Below, one piece after another: positions 1-10,325 of a stretch of 64,000 nt of DNA (its first letter is position 1; every line of letters begins with the position of its first letter). Below the pieces are notes generated by a model. That model did not search any database, had not been told where the DNA came from, and was given only the letters and a program-made list of their open reading frames with translations. The position numbers and the translations under genes are program-made. This stretch comes from Areca catechu (lineage: Eukaryota; Streptophyta; Magnoliopsida; Arecales; Arecaceae): the NCBI GenBank assembly GCA_021397845.1, contig CM038049.1:112436877-112500876 (forward strand). Direction: 5' to 3'.

Positions 1-1918
1 CTAGGAATCCTATTCAGAAGATAACACACTGACTCAAGAGCATATCCCTAAAAGGATATAGGTAGAGTGGCTAAGCCCATCATGGATCGGCCCATATCTA
101 ATAGAGTCCAATTCCTTCTTTCAAACACTCCATTAAACTGAGGTGTCCCTGGAAGAGTCCATTGAGAAAGATCCCATTCTCCTTAAGATAAGTCAGAAAC
201 TCATCAGAGAGATACTCACCACCTCGATATGATTGAAGGATTTTAATAAACTTCTCAATTTATTTTTCTACCTCATTATGATTTCATTTGAACATTTCAA
301 ATGACTTAGATTTATGTCTCATTAAGAAGACAAAACCATACCTAGATAGGTCATCTGTAAATATAATAAAATAGTTAGACCCACCCTGGCACTGATATTC
401 ATTGGTCCACATACATCAGTATGTACAAACTAAGAATATCATTAGCTCGCTCACCTTTTATAGAAAAAGGTGACTTGGTCATTTTATCAAGAATAGAAGT
501 TCACAAGTTGGCAGTGATTCACAATCACTGATATTCAGAAGACCTTCTCCAACTAACTTGTTGATCCTATTCTTGTTAATATGAACTAGTCTACAGTGCT
601 AGAGATAAGTATCGCTGACATTATCTATCTTAGAGCATTTACAAGAAGTAGTCATTACTGTAACATGTCATGATAGTAAGTATATTCCATTACTTAAACA
701 TCCATCCATAAGTTTCACACCATTTACAATGATAGAAAAAACATCATTCTTTATTGAAAATTTATAATTTTCATTGGCCAACTGGACTACAAAAATGACA
801 TTCATAATAAAAGATAGACAATAATGACAGTTATTTAAAATGACATTACAAGACTCGTAAAATTTCTTGATAACTCCTAATGCCAGGACTGGAACATGGC
901 TTCCATTACCCACGTTCAAGAATTTTTCACCATCTTCGAATCTCTCCTACTAACTTGGAGCTCCTGCAAAGAATTTCAAATATGAATAGGACTTCGAGAA
1001 TCCAATACCCAATTAGTAGTATCATATATAGGAGAAATTATAGGATGTTATCATATAATTACCTTGTGCTGCAATAGCTTGTTGCTTTCTCTTCTTCGGC
1101 CTGTTCGGATCAAGAGTATCAAGGTAGGCAGGACAGATTCTCCTCCAATGACCCTGCTTCTTGTAATAGAAGCACTTTGCCTTACTCTGATTAGCCTTCT
1201 TCCATGTTTGACTAGGCCCAGCACTTTGTACCTTCTTGGATTTATTCTTTTTCTTTTTTTCTTTCCCAAAGGGACGATGTCCTATCGCACTGTCTCCCAC
1301 TAGGTTCACCAACCCTTTATTGAGCTGATGATCTTTCTCATAGGTCTATAGTAAACCCAACAAACCAAGTTTGTTTACTACAAGACTATTCAATCTGTAG
1401 TGATCGAGAAAGTCCAAGTAGGAGGGAGGAAAGGAATTCAAAATCACATCTTTCCGTAGCTACTCATGCAAGGAAAATCCGAGCTTATCTAAATGCTCAA
1501 TCAACTCGATCATATACAGTACATGATCAGCGATTGAAGCTTTATCATGCATCCGAGTGCTAAAAATGGTAGAGGAAATCCTGCATCGCTCAACATCATC
1601 AGGTGTGCCGAAAGACTCCTACAACTTTTGAAGGATCTCCTTTGGCTGGGCTTCCTTGAACCTGCAACTGAACTCATCGTTTATTACCACCAACATAATA
1701 CATCACACCATAGTGTGGTTAGAAAGCCACTTTCGATAAGTATCCCTGATTGCAATACGGGCATTGGTAGCAGATTCCTCAAGTATAGGATCCGCTATCA
1801 CATATAGGATCCTTTCGTGCTCCAGAACTATTCTGAGTCTTCGATACCAGTTAATAAAGTTGGGACCCATAAGTTTGTCATTGTCATGTAATGACCGGAG
1901 CGACAGACTGGTAGACAT
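1..1918 (-). pseudogene. copia-B gag-pol fragment (gag to integrase)
   Basis: The minus strand has an ATG at 1918 followed by a copia-type gag N-terminus (residues MSTSLSLRSL, then a GPNFINWYRRL motif). This closely parallels the gag start of copia-A (MASSLSLRSI, GPNYVDWLRNL). Near 1150-1190 there is a zinc-knuckle-like run (CFYYKKQGHWRRIC). Around 200-380 the minus strand reads as integrase core (FTDDLSRYGFVFLMRHKSKSF, then RGGEYLSDEFL), interrupted by stops. Gag, protease and integrase of a Ty1/copia polyprotein are therefore present in the usual order, but no frame stays open. The gene is dead and continues past position 1. The family call is firm; the lineage within copia is not determined. 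Confidence 0.75.
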
Positions 1919-2088
1919 AATCTGAAAAGAAGAAAACTCAAAAAATATTAGTGTATATGAATTATTAACATCCTAAAGACATGGACTTTAGTCTAAAGAT
2001 TTCTTCCACTATTTTGTATAGACTGGTAGCCTCTACACTCCAATCCGAAGAATAACACTTACTCCATAGTGGGTACTAGAATCCAATA
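1..2088 (-). mobile_element. copia-B: truncated Ty1/copia remnant
   Basis: This is an old minus-strand Ty1/copia retrotransposon whose 3' part lies beyond the left edge of the window. It keeps gag, zinc-knuckle and integrase-like coding remnants (1-1918) and about 170 bp of leader upstream of the gag start. The leader runs into the GATTA target site used by copia-A at 2089-2093. The sequence resumes at 20890, so copia-A inserted into or beside this older element. No LTR or primer binding site of copia-B could be assigned with confidence. Its decay (many stops) fits its position as the outermost, oldest layer of the nest. Confidence 0.75.
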
Positions 2089-2093
2089 GATTA
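2089..2093. repeat. copia-A left target site duplication (GATTA)
   Basis: GATTA immediately precedes the TG of the left LTR and is repeated at 20885-20889, immediately after the terminal CA of the right LTR. A 5-bp duplication is the expected footprint of LTR-retrotransposon integrase and fixes both ends of copia-A. Confidence 0.9.
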
Positions 2094-3392
2094 TGAAAGG
2101 GATATGCCCTATAAGCCAATCTATGTTGTATCTCCCAAACCATTGTAATTGATAATATTCTAATAAAGGCATTATTTTCATCATACGCTGTGATTATTAT
2201 TATATGATGAACCCCATAGATTAGGGCTATGATTTTAGGGTTATGATGAGATCATACCAGTGAGACCTAAAGTCTTAAAACCTTAATCAAAAATATTCCT
2301 AGTCGAAGGAACCTTGAGTAGGGGATCAAGATTTTTTTCGGTAAGACTAGCACATCCTATGCATACTGAATAGTGTGACTGCTCTCACAGTCACTTGTGT
2401 ATGACACTAATACTAGGATGTGGGTGCTCATTAGAGAATGAGTTCACTGATATGATCCAACTTGAGAACATCTAATAGAGTCTTAGCTACATGTCAATAG
2501 AAGGTTCTCATAGTGGGAGTGGTACAAGTAATCCTTTGACCTGAGACTGCCATAAGTACCTTATGTACATGAACCCATGCTTTGGTTCAATCCTAATCAT
2601 GACACTGAGTCATGCACAGGATTGATACTGGGAATGGTGGATTGGATAAGAAGGTAATGAGTAGATCAACAAGGAATCGATCACTCTTAGTAAGAGGAGA
2701 TTGCATCTTGCTAGTTATCAATCAGATGATGATTCAGGGAATCTTTGATCAAAGTAAAGATATTAGAGATGGTTTCTAATATCAAGATAATTGAATCATC
2801 AATATAAGATTGAGCTAGAAATAAATATAATATTGGATTTGATATATATCCATATCCATAATTATATTTTGGGTGCAGGCTGATCGAAGAATTTAATTGT
2901 ACGGTAACTTTTTACTGAAGGGTAATTTTGGTATTTCACCAGAATTTTCATATCTTCCGGGTAGACATGACACGTTGCTAGACGTCAATCTTGTCTTGTG
3001 GGTTGATTTGAATGATCACTTATTAGGAAGAGTCCTAATTGATCAAAATCGGGTAAGCCCGATTTGACCTAAATCGATTAGAAAGAGTTATAATCAAATT
3101 AGGTCAACTTGTATTCGAACCCACTATCGGCTAGATGTGGAACCCAATAGGTCACACACTTAAAAGAATTGATCAAGAGTCATTTGCATGGAGACACTCT
3201 AGCAAGTGTTGCAAATCCTAACTCCTATTCGAATCGTAATCGAATTAGGGTTCCGAATTGACTCGATTTGGGTTCTAATTGGATCTAATTAGACCTTAAT
3301 TGAGAATTTAGGGATTATGGCTAACCCAATTGGCTAACCTATTAGCTAGGCCACTTCCCCACCTGCCCCCTTTCCCTTGCACGCCAAAAACA

Positions 3393-3458
3393 CCAAGAGT
3401 CCATGCGCTTATGGACTCTTGGCACGCCATTTGGAGGAGTCCATGGGCGCATGGACTC
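3393..3458 (+). promoter_or_regulatory. Pair of inverted repeats in copia-A U3
   Basis: Two near-identical hairpins lie in tandem about 400 bp upstream of the TATA box. The first has perfect 12-bp arms (CCAAGAGTCCAT at 3393-3404 and its complement at 3411-3422) with a 6-nt loop. The second has perfect 9-bp arms (GAGTCCATG at 3437-3445 and its complement at 3450-3458) with a 4-nt loop. Both are kept in the 3' LTR from 19740. They could be duplicated protein-binding sites or form structure in DNA or RNA; the function is unknown. Confidence 0.6.
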
Positions 3459-3817
3459 TTGGCGCGCGCCCACATAATTCTCCGATGAATTAAGATGGGG
3501 CGGTCTTCTTTCTTAGTATTAGCACCTCATTTGTCCATCCTTGGATGATAATCTAACGGGTGGAGAGGTTTTAAGAAAGAAAGAAAGCGCAGTTTCTTCC
3601 CGGGAGCGCGAAATCAGATCTCTTCGAAGATTCAAGTTTCGCGACTTCTTTCTCCCAATCATCATGACTTCTTCCTTTGAGAAAAGCTATGAGGATTGAT
3701 CTGGAAGGCTGTGAGAATTAATCTAGAAGGCCGTGAGAAGAAGGAAAGGGCATGAGAAGAAGGAAAGGGCATGAGAAAATTGTTTACGGAGAGTTGTGAG
3801 GGCGCCTCTCCGAAAAC

Positions 3818-3824
3818 TATAAAA
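3818..3824 (+). promoter_or_regulatory. TATA box of copia-A 5' LTR
   Basis: TATAAAA sits in a GC-balanced stretch just before a T-run and a pyrimidine-rich tract. The same box is at 20165-20171 in the 3' LTR. It is the best candidate for the retrotransposon RNA promoter, with transcription expected to start some 30 bp downstream. Confidence 0.6.
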
Positions 3825-4537
3825 AAGGGGGTGGGAATCAGAACTCTGTGATTTTTTTTTTTTTTTTCTTTCTTCCTCTCCTGAAGACTCTTTCTCCCCT
3901 TCTTGTTTTCGCATTGTTTCCTTTACAGAGTAAAACTCTATCGAAACTCTGCTACTAAACAAGGTTAAGAGAGAAAGTCTTCGACGGTAAAGGAAAAGAT
4001 GAGTTCTAATCCAATTCTTTTCTTCCTTACATTAAGACATCTTTGTCTTAATTTCTCCACCAATTAAAGACAAGCATTAATCTTCTTAGGACAAGGTCTT
4101 ACTTTCAAGACAAAGGTTTCCTAAAGGTTCTAAGTCTTGGTAGAAGGTGGAGAAGGGGTAAGAAGGAAGAAGACACACCTTTGAGTGGAAGATTTCCAAC
4201 CATAATCCAAGTATTTAATATTTGGAAGAAGAATTCAATTGAAGGAAGCATTGGAACAAGGAGTTAGGATCTTGGTCATTGCTTTGTGTGGATCACCATC
4301 GGAGGGCGGACACCTGGATGCCTGGTGAACTCAAATAGCCCGTTCATCTTCAAGATTAAATCTTCATCAAATTAGAATTAGCGGTTATAGGTTAGTACTC
4401 TAATTCTAATTTGCATAAGAATGTTAGTCTTCATACATTTTAGTCTTATTAAGGAGTTCATGGTTTAGGGTTTTGGTATATATTAATTTCTATATTTTAA
4501 AATTACCCTTCCGCTGCGTTGCACCGGATCCCAACAG

Positions 4538-4553
4538 TGGTATCAGAGCCACC
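4538..4553 (+). other. copia-A primer binding site (initiator tRNA-Met)
   Basis: TGGTATCAGAGCCACC begins one base after the LTR. TGGTATCAGAGC is the standard complement of the plant initiator methionine tRNA 3' end, which primes minus-strand cDNA synthesis. Confidence 0.9.
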
Positions 4554-4966
4554 TTAATTAGGACTATAATTTATGATAGGATGTATGTCACATCTTAGGA
4601 TTTTTAAATCATAATATGTTACTACACTTAGCATATCTTTGATTGCATATATGTTTTGATGTATGCCACTGGTTAGGGTCTTTCACTCAAACCTTAATTA
4701 TTATAGAGATATTTATAGTTTTGAAGTCATCATACTGAAATAAGGTTGCCCTGGCATAATGGTGGATCCATTATGTGGTAAATGGTTGTCCTAGTATGAT
4801 GACACACTTAGCACATATTTGTTTATTTATAAGAGTGATATGTTGATTGTGATAAATTCTATAAGGATGTGCTGGCAATTTATAAATCCCTCCTTTTAAA
4901 AATTATATTAAGTCTTAGTATATTTAACTAATAAGCATCACTAGTCATGATGTACAATTGATCATT

Positions 4967-5106
4967 CGGTGTCTAGAAAGGTGGTTCTGGGAAGGTAAAG
5001 AGAATTGTGGTTTTTAATTGGTTCCGTTGACTGACCTGGCCAATTTTTATTGGTGTCTAGGAAAGCAACGGGGGGACTCCCACATCTCTTCCACTTGCCT
5101 GGCCGA
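4967..5106 (+). promoter_or_regulatory. Leader module shared with chromovirus leaders (copia-A copy)
   Basis: The module has two half-units. Block 1 (from 4967) contains GTGTCTAGAAAGGTGGTTC, block 2 ACCTGGCCAAT, block 3 (from 5051) GGTGTCTAGGA, and block 4 (from 5097) GCCTGGC. The same four blocks, in the same order and with nearly the same spacing, occur in gypsy-1, gypsy-2 and gypsy-3. The function is unknown. An RNA structure acting in packaging, dimerisation or translation is an inference. Confidence 0.6.
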
Positions 5107-5197
5107 TTTGATTAAATTTAAATCTTGACTAAAATGCTTAGTGTTAAAAATACTATATATTGGCCTTCCTTCATGCTGGATCATTATTGTGTTATGA

Positions 5198-5522
5198 ACC
5201 ACATTAGGTTTGTTGTGTTATCTGCAAGACCTAATATGGTGATTGACATAATACTAGTCTAGTGCATAGATATTCTTACAGTATATTCAGTATAATGCTT
5301 TGTTGTGTTATCTGCAAGGGCTTTATATTTGAGTATTGACTGTATAGAAATGAAAGGGTCTTGACTTAACTAGAACTTATGGTTTGTTGTGTTTTCTGCA
5401 AGACTAATAATGTTCTAGAGGCCAAGTTACTTCTTGAGAATTATATGAGATATAATTGGAAGAGTTTCCTACCTTTGAGCTTATAAAAGATTTGTTGTGT
5501 TTTCTGCAAGATCTTTTATAAG
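5198..5522 (+). promoter_or_regulatory. Array of four hairpins with an invariant 19-nt loop
   Basis: The loop TTGTTGTGTT(A/T)TCTGCAAG occurs at 5210-5228, 5300-5318, 5384-5402 and 5492-5510. Each loop is flanked by complementary arms, and the arms differ from hairpin to hairpin. Hairpin 1 pairs 11 of 12 positions (5198-5209 with 5229-5240). Hairpin 2 pairs 9 of 10, including two G-U pairs. Hairpin 3 forms 14 pairs with two single-base bulges (5370-5383 with 5403-5418). Hairpin 4 has a perfect 12-bp stem (5480-5491 with 5511-5522). Conserved loops on unlike but complementary stems point to selection on RNA shape. Confidence 0.7.
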
Positions 5523-5701
5523 TTATTAGGATCTCAATCTCACTAAGAAAAACTGATCAGGGTTCTTCTCGATTATCATAGTGAGGGCTATGATTTTTGA
5601 TAAAATAGTGGGAGACATAATTAAATTGAAGACCTAATTTAATTATATAAGTCATTTCATGGTTGTTTGCTTATGTATTGTTCTTTGTTAAATATAGATG
5701 A

Positions 5702-8700
5702 ATGGCATCTTCATTGTCACTACGAAGTATATTAGATACCAACAAACTGACTGGTCCGAACTATGTGGACTGGTTGAGAAATTTAAAGATTGTGCTGAGT
5801 TCAGAAAAACTTTCTTATATTCTAGAAACCCCTAGTCTTAATCCACTAGGGGATGATGCCACAGAGGAAGATATGGCCACATACAAAATATGGTAGAATG
5901 ACTCCCTTACTATCAAGTATATCATACTAGCCTCTATGACCAATGAGTTACAGAGACAGCATGAAAGCATGGATACTCAATCCATAACGCTCAATTTAAA
6001 AGAGCTTTATGGAGAACATAGCAGAACTGTTAGATATGAATATCTAAGCAGTTATTCCGTGCTAGGATGACAAAGGGAACATCCGTTCAGGATTATGTTA
6101 TGAAGGTAATTGACTTGATCACCAGATTGGGTCAATTAGGTTTTATCATGGATGGGGAGTTGAATCAGGATTTAATCCTGCAATCATTCCCGGAGTCATT
6201 TTCTCAGTTTGTCTTGAATTATCACATGAACAAACTGAACACTTCCTTGCCTGAGCTGTTAAATATGTTAAAAACAACAGAGAGCCACATAAAGAAAGAA
6301 AAGCCTCCACTTCTTCTTATTAATAAGACCAATAAGAAGAAATCAAGCAAAAATGGTTTTAATAGGAGGCTAAACCCTAAGAGTGGCATCAATAAGAATA
6401 AGAAAGGAAAGAAGGTCTCCAAACAGTCAACCTATTTCTTTTGCGGCAAAGCGGGACATTGAAAAAGGAATTGCAAGGCTTACCTTGCAACTGTGAAGCC
6501 TGGTGCATCAGATGCGCCAAAAGGTATGTATGAGATACATGCTATATTGACATTAAATTCTTCAGTTTCAAATACTTGGGTATTGGATACCGCTTGTGGT
6601 TACCATATATGCAAATCTTTGTAGGGCCTCCACAAGCTTAAAGTATTGAAGGAAGGTGACTTCAATCTCTACGGTGCTAGTGGAGATATCATCCAAGCAG
6701 AAGCTGTAGGTACCTATATTCTGAAGTTGCCTTCAGGGAAGATCTTGGAGTTACATAATTGTTATTATATGCCTAAGATTATTAGGAACATTGTATCTAT
6801 TCCCTTGTTATTAAAACAAGGATATGTAATGGATGAAACGAGCACTGGTTGCTCGATAATGTTGTCTAATAAAATTATTTGTTCTGGCATATTTAGCAAT
6901 GGGCTCTTAACTCTTTCATCCAATGATAGTGTTTTTCATGTCAATAATAAAAGAAAAAGAGAGGACTTTAATGAAACTTTACTTTGGCATCATCGACTTG
7001 GTCATGTTAATGAGTCTAGGATAAGAAAGTTATACAAGAAAAAATTCCTTGATCCTTATGAGTATGAATCATTAGGAACTTGCGAATCATGTCTCATGGG
7101 TAAGATGACCAAGACTCCATTTACTAGACATGGAGAAAGGTCAACTGAATTATTAGGACTTATACATACTGATGTATGTGGTCCAATGACAACTCAGGCC
7201 AGAGGTGGATACTCATATTTTATCACTTTTACAGATGATTTATCTAGGTTCGGATATGTGTATCTTATGGAACATAAATCTGAAGCCTTTGATAAATTTA
7301 AGGAGTATCAAAGTATGGTCGAAAAACAAACTGGGAAAAGTATTAAAGTTCTTCGGTCTGATCGATGAGGAGAATACTTATCCACGGAGTTTTTAGACTA
7401 TCTTAAAGTTAATGGAATTCTTTCTGAATGGACCCCTCCTTATACACCACAGCTAAATGATAAAGCTGAAAGGAGGAATCGTACCTTATTAGATATGGTA
7501 CAATCCATGATGTGCTTCACAAATTTATCCATTTCCTTCTGGGGTCATGCCCTAGAAACTGCTGTTTACATTCTGAACAAAGTACCTTCTAAATCCGTTG
7601 TTAGTACTCCATATGAAATTTGTAGTGGAAAGAAACCGTATTTTAAATATTTTAAGGTATGGGGATGTCCACCTTATGTTAAAAGAAGTTTTGGACATAA
7701 GTTGGAACCTAGAGCGGATAAATGTCTATTTGTAGGATATCCTAGAGAGGGTAGAGGATATCTGTTTTACCATCCAACTGAACAAAAAATTTTTGTCAGC
7801 AGACATGCCACTTTTCTAGAAAAAGAGTTTATTTTAGAAAAGGACAATGGTAGAACTATTGAACTTGGAGAAGTACAAGAAACACAGATAGACAATTCTC
7901 AATCAATAGAACATATAGTTAGATCAGAACCAGAACACAAAACTCCTCCCCGTAGGTCTGATAGAGTGTCACGGGCACCTGAGAGGTATGGGTTTATTAT
8001 TGAAAATAATGAAGCCAAAGTCATTCAAAATGATGAACCTCTGACCTATACGGAAGCTATCTTGAGTACTAATTCAGATAGATGGCAAGAAGCCATGGAA
8101 TCCGAGATAGATTCTATGTATGTCAACCAAGTATGGACTTTGGTTGATGCACCAGAGGGTGTTAATCCTATTGGATGCAAATGGGTCTATAAGAAAAAGA
8201 TTGGGGCTGATGGCCAAGTTGAAACCTATAAAGCTAGATTAGTGGCAAAAGGTTTTAGACAAAAACAGGGAATTGATTATGATGAAACATTCTCACCTGT
8301 TGCCATGCTCAAATCAATTCAGATTTTACTTGCTATAGCAGCATAACACGATTATGAGATTTGGCAGATGGATGTGAAGACTGCATTCCTCAATGGTTTC
8401 CTTGAGGAAGAAGTCTACATGTCACAGCCAGAAGGTTTTATTTCAAAGAATAAACCTAATCAAGTATGCAAGCTAAAGAAATCCATTTATGGATTAAAGC
8501 AAGCTTCAAGGAGTTGGAACATCCGTTTTGATTAAACTATTAAAAGGTTTGGTTTTATCAAAAATGTGGATGAACCCTGTGTTTATAAGAAGACTAGTGG
8601 GAGTGCCATAGTCTTCTTGGTTCTGTATGTAGATGACATACTCCTCATTGGGAAAGATATCCCAATGTTACAATCAGTCATGGTTTGGCTATCAAACCAG

Positions 8701-8714
8701 TTTTCCATGAAAGA
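5702..8714 (+). pseudogene. copia-A gag-pol, 5' part (gag, protease, integrase, first part of RT)
   Basis: This is the Ty1/copia polyprotein, which makes the particle shell and the enzymes for cDNA synthesis and integration. Gag starts at ATG 5702. The zinc knuckle at about 6440-6475 has lost its first Cys (Tyr instead), and TGG has become a TGA stop at 6460-6462. The protease motif is LDTACGYHIC (about 6582). Integrase shows the HHCC finger (LWHHRLGHVNES ... CESCLMGK, 6985-7108) and DD35E positions near 7171, 7360 and 7468. RT carries YVDD near 8625. Breaks: TAG at 5894, a 1-bp loss near 6040, TGA at 6460, TAG near 6624, TGA at 7366, TAA at 8344 and TAA near 8533. The frame then runs into gypsy-1. 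It cannot make a functional protein. Confidence 0.9.
8710..8714. repeat. gypsy-1 left target site duplication (AAAGA)
   Basis: AAAGA precedes the TG end of gypsy-1 and is repeated at 17537-17541 after its CA end. Removing gypsy-1 and one copy restores the continuous copia-A reverse transcriptase reading (...FSMKD followed by LGEASY). Confidence 0.93.
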
Positions 8715-10325
8715 TGATGCAGAACAAAGAACAAAGAAGCGTATGCGGAAGTAAATCTAGGATTAATTTCTTTTTTTTTATATATATTTCAGAAATTGGC
8801 TTTGACTCAAAGTAAAGCTAAACTAAGTTGAAGGAAACTAGGTAAGGATTGAAAGCACAATTTAGAAGAAACTAAATTATCAGAGTAGTTCAGAAGTAAC
8901 GGATCGCTGGGGGTTGAGAAACTCCCAGACCTAGGGTTTCGCTCTGAACTTTCAAAAGAACAGAAATAGAGAGGAGAGATGGTTTACCAACTAGACAGTG
9001 ATCTTCTCAGAATTTGGGTGGAAGAACTCTCTCGAGCAGATTGTTGGATCCTCGGATTCGGCTATCTTTGCAATGGATCCTCTAATACTGGTCTTGTGGT
9101 TTGGTCGGCTTCTCTTGGACTCAAGATCTGGGAAGAAGGAAAACAAGTGAGGGATTCAGAGACTCAGGGAAGGATTTACCTGTTCGAAGAACTTGAAGGT
9201 TGATGTCGCTGAGATCCGGATTCTCTTGAAGGCTGATCCAACTCCCACTGGAAAGAGCTTTGGATCTGAAGTACCCGGACTGTAGCTGAATGCTGGTGGT
9301 CAGCCTGGACTTGGGGAGAGAGGCCATTGGAGGTGGAATATGCTAGGGCTTAGTGGAAAGAGAAGGGTGATGGGCGGCTATGGTTTGGGAGTGGAGTGGC
9401 TAACCTAGGGTTTGGGTTTTGGAGATCTCACACCTCCTCAAGGTTCCTGGGGAACCCGGATTTACTCCCTCACAGAGCTGAACACCTGGATGCAAGTGCG
9501 GAAGAGAGAAAACACAAAGTTTGCTCACAAAAAAATTTGGTTTCATTCATCTGATTGATTAAAACTTACAAGAGGGGTTTAATTTATAGGGCTTTACAAG
9601 AGAGTAGGGTTTTACATCTTCCCATGTGGGACTAAAGGAGGGGATCTACAAATCAGGATAATCCATACACATATGGTCGGCCAAGGTACCAAAAAAAATT
9701 GATTTGGGTTATAAAAGGCAGGTAGATGGCGCCTCCATGCTTGGGTCTTCAAGAGAGGATTTCTTTCCTTCCATGGCTCAACTCTTTTGGACTCCTCCTT
9801 TTCTTCCTCCCTAAGTCAAGATCCTTCCCATCTTTGTTTTGGATTTTTTTTGGTAGGTAGTGGGTGCCTCCTTGAAGTTCTCTCCAAGAGAATTTCTTCC
9901 CTTTCTTAGTTTGGTTGTTTTGGGAAAGTCTTAGGCCACCCCCTTGATTTGTGGACTCCTGGTGGATTTCTCCTCAACTGGCGCATGAGAGAAGGAAGCT
10001 GCTATCTATGGTGTGGGGACCAAAGGCTGCTGGATATAGATATGGCGCCCCCTAGACTCAGGCGTATGGCTGGGAGTGTGGCTGGGAGTGTGGTGCCCAC
10101 TTGCTTGGCCTTGGGAGAAAATGTAACACCCCAGGTTGAAGTCCTAGTCCACTACTGAGTCAACATGACTCAACAAAATAAAATGCAGGTAATATAGACT
10201 CAAGCTAAATTGAGTTGATCTAGTCAACTCTTATTATAAACCAAAAACCCTAATTCTTCGGGCAAGGTTAATCAGAGATCCAGATGGAGCTCTGAAGTCT
10301 TCTTCTGAGTCTGGTGCCCGCACCA
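8715..10325 (-). repeat. gypsy-1 3' LTR (element orientation)
   Basis: This 1611-bp LTR is bounded by TGATGCAGAAC at the left and GCACCA at the right. It holds a minus-strand TATA box (TATAAAT, 9582-9588). Its rightmost 58 bp encode the C-terminal tail of the polyprotein. Confidence 0.93.

Larger units (their letters stand above)
2094..4536 (+). repeat. copia-A 5' LTR
   Basis: The LTR runs from TGAAAGGGATATGCCC to CCGGATCCCAACA, 2443 bp, which is long for a copia LTR. It aligns along its whole length with the 3' LTR at 18453. It contains a TATA box at 3818-3824, a long T-tract just downstream, and two strong inverted repeats in the upstream (U3) part. Confidence 0.93.
4554..5701 (+). other. 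copia-A untranslated leader (structured)
   Basis: There is no coding sequence between the primer site and the gag ATG. The stretch is rich in inverted repeats. One 11-bp perfect stem (GTCATCATACT at 4726-4736 with its complement at 4793-4803) encloses a second 8-bp hairpin (4755-4762 with 4768-4775). Further down lie a two-part module shared with the chromovirus leaders (4967-5106), four hairpins with a common loop (5198-5522), and a small hairpin at 5575-5594. This is where packaging, dimerisation or translation signals would be expected in an LTR-retrotransposon RNA. Confidence 0.65.
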
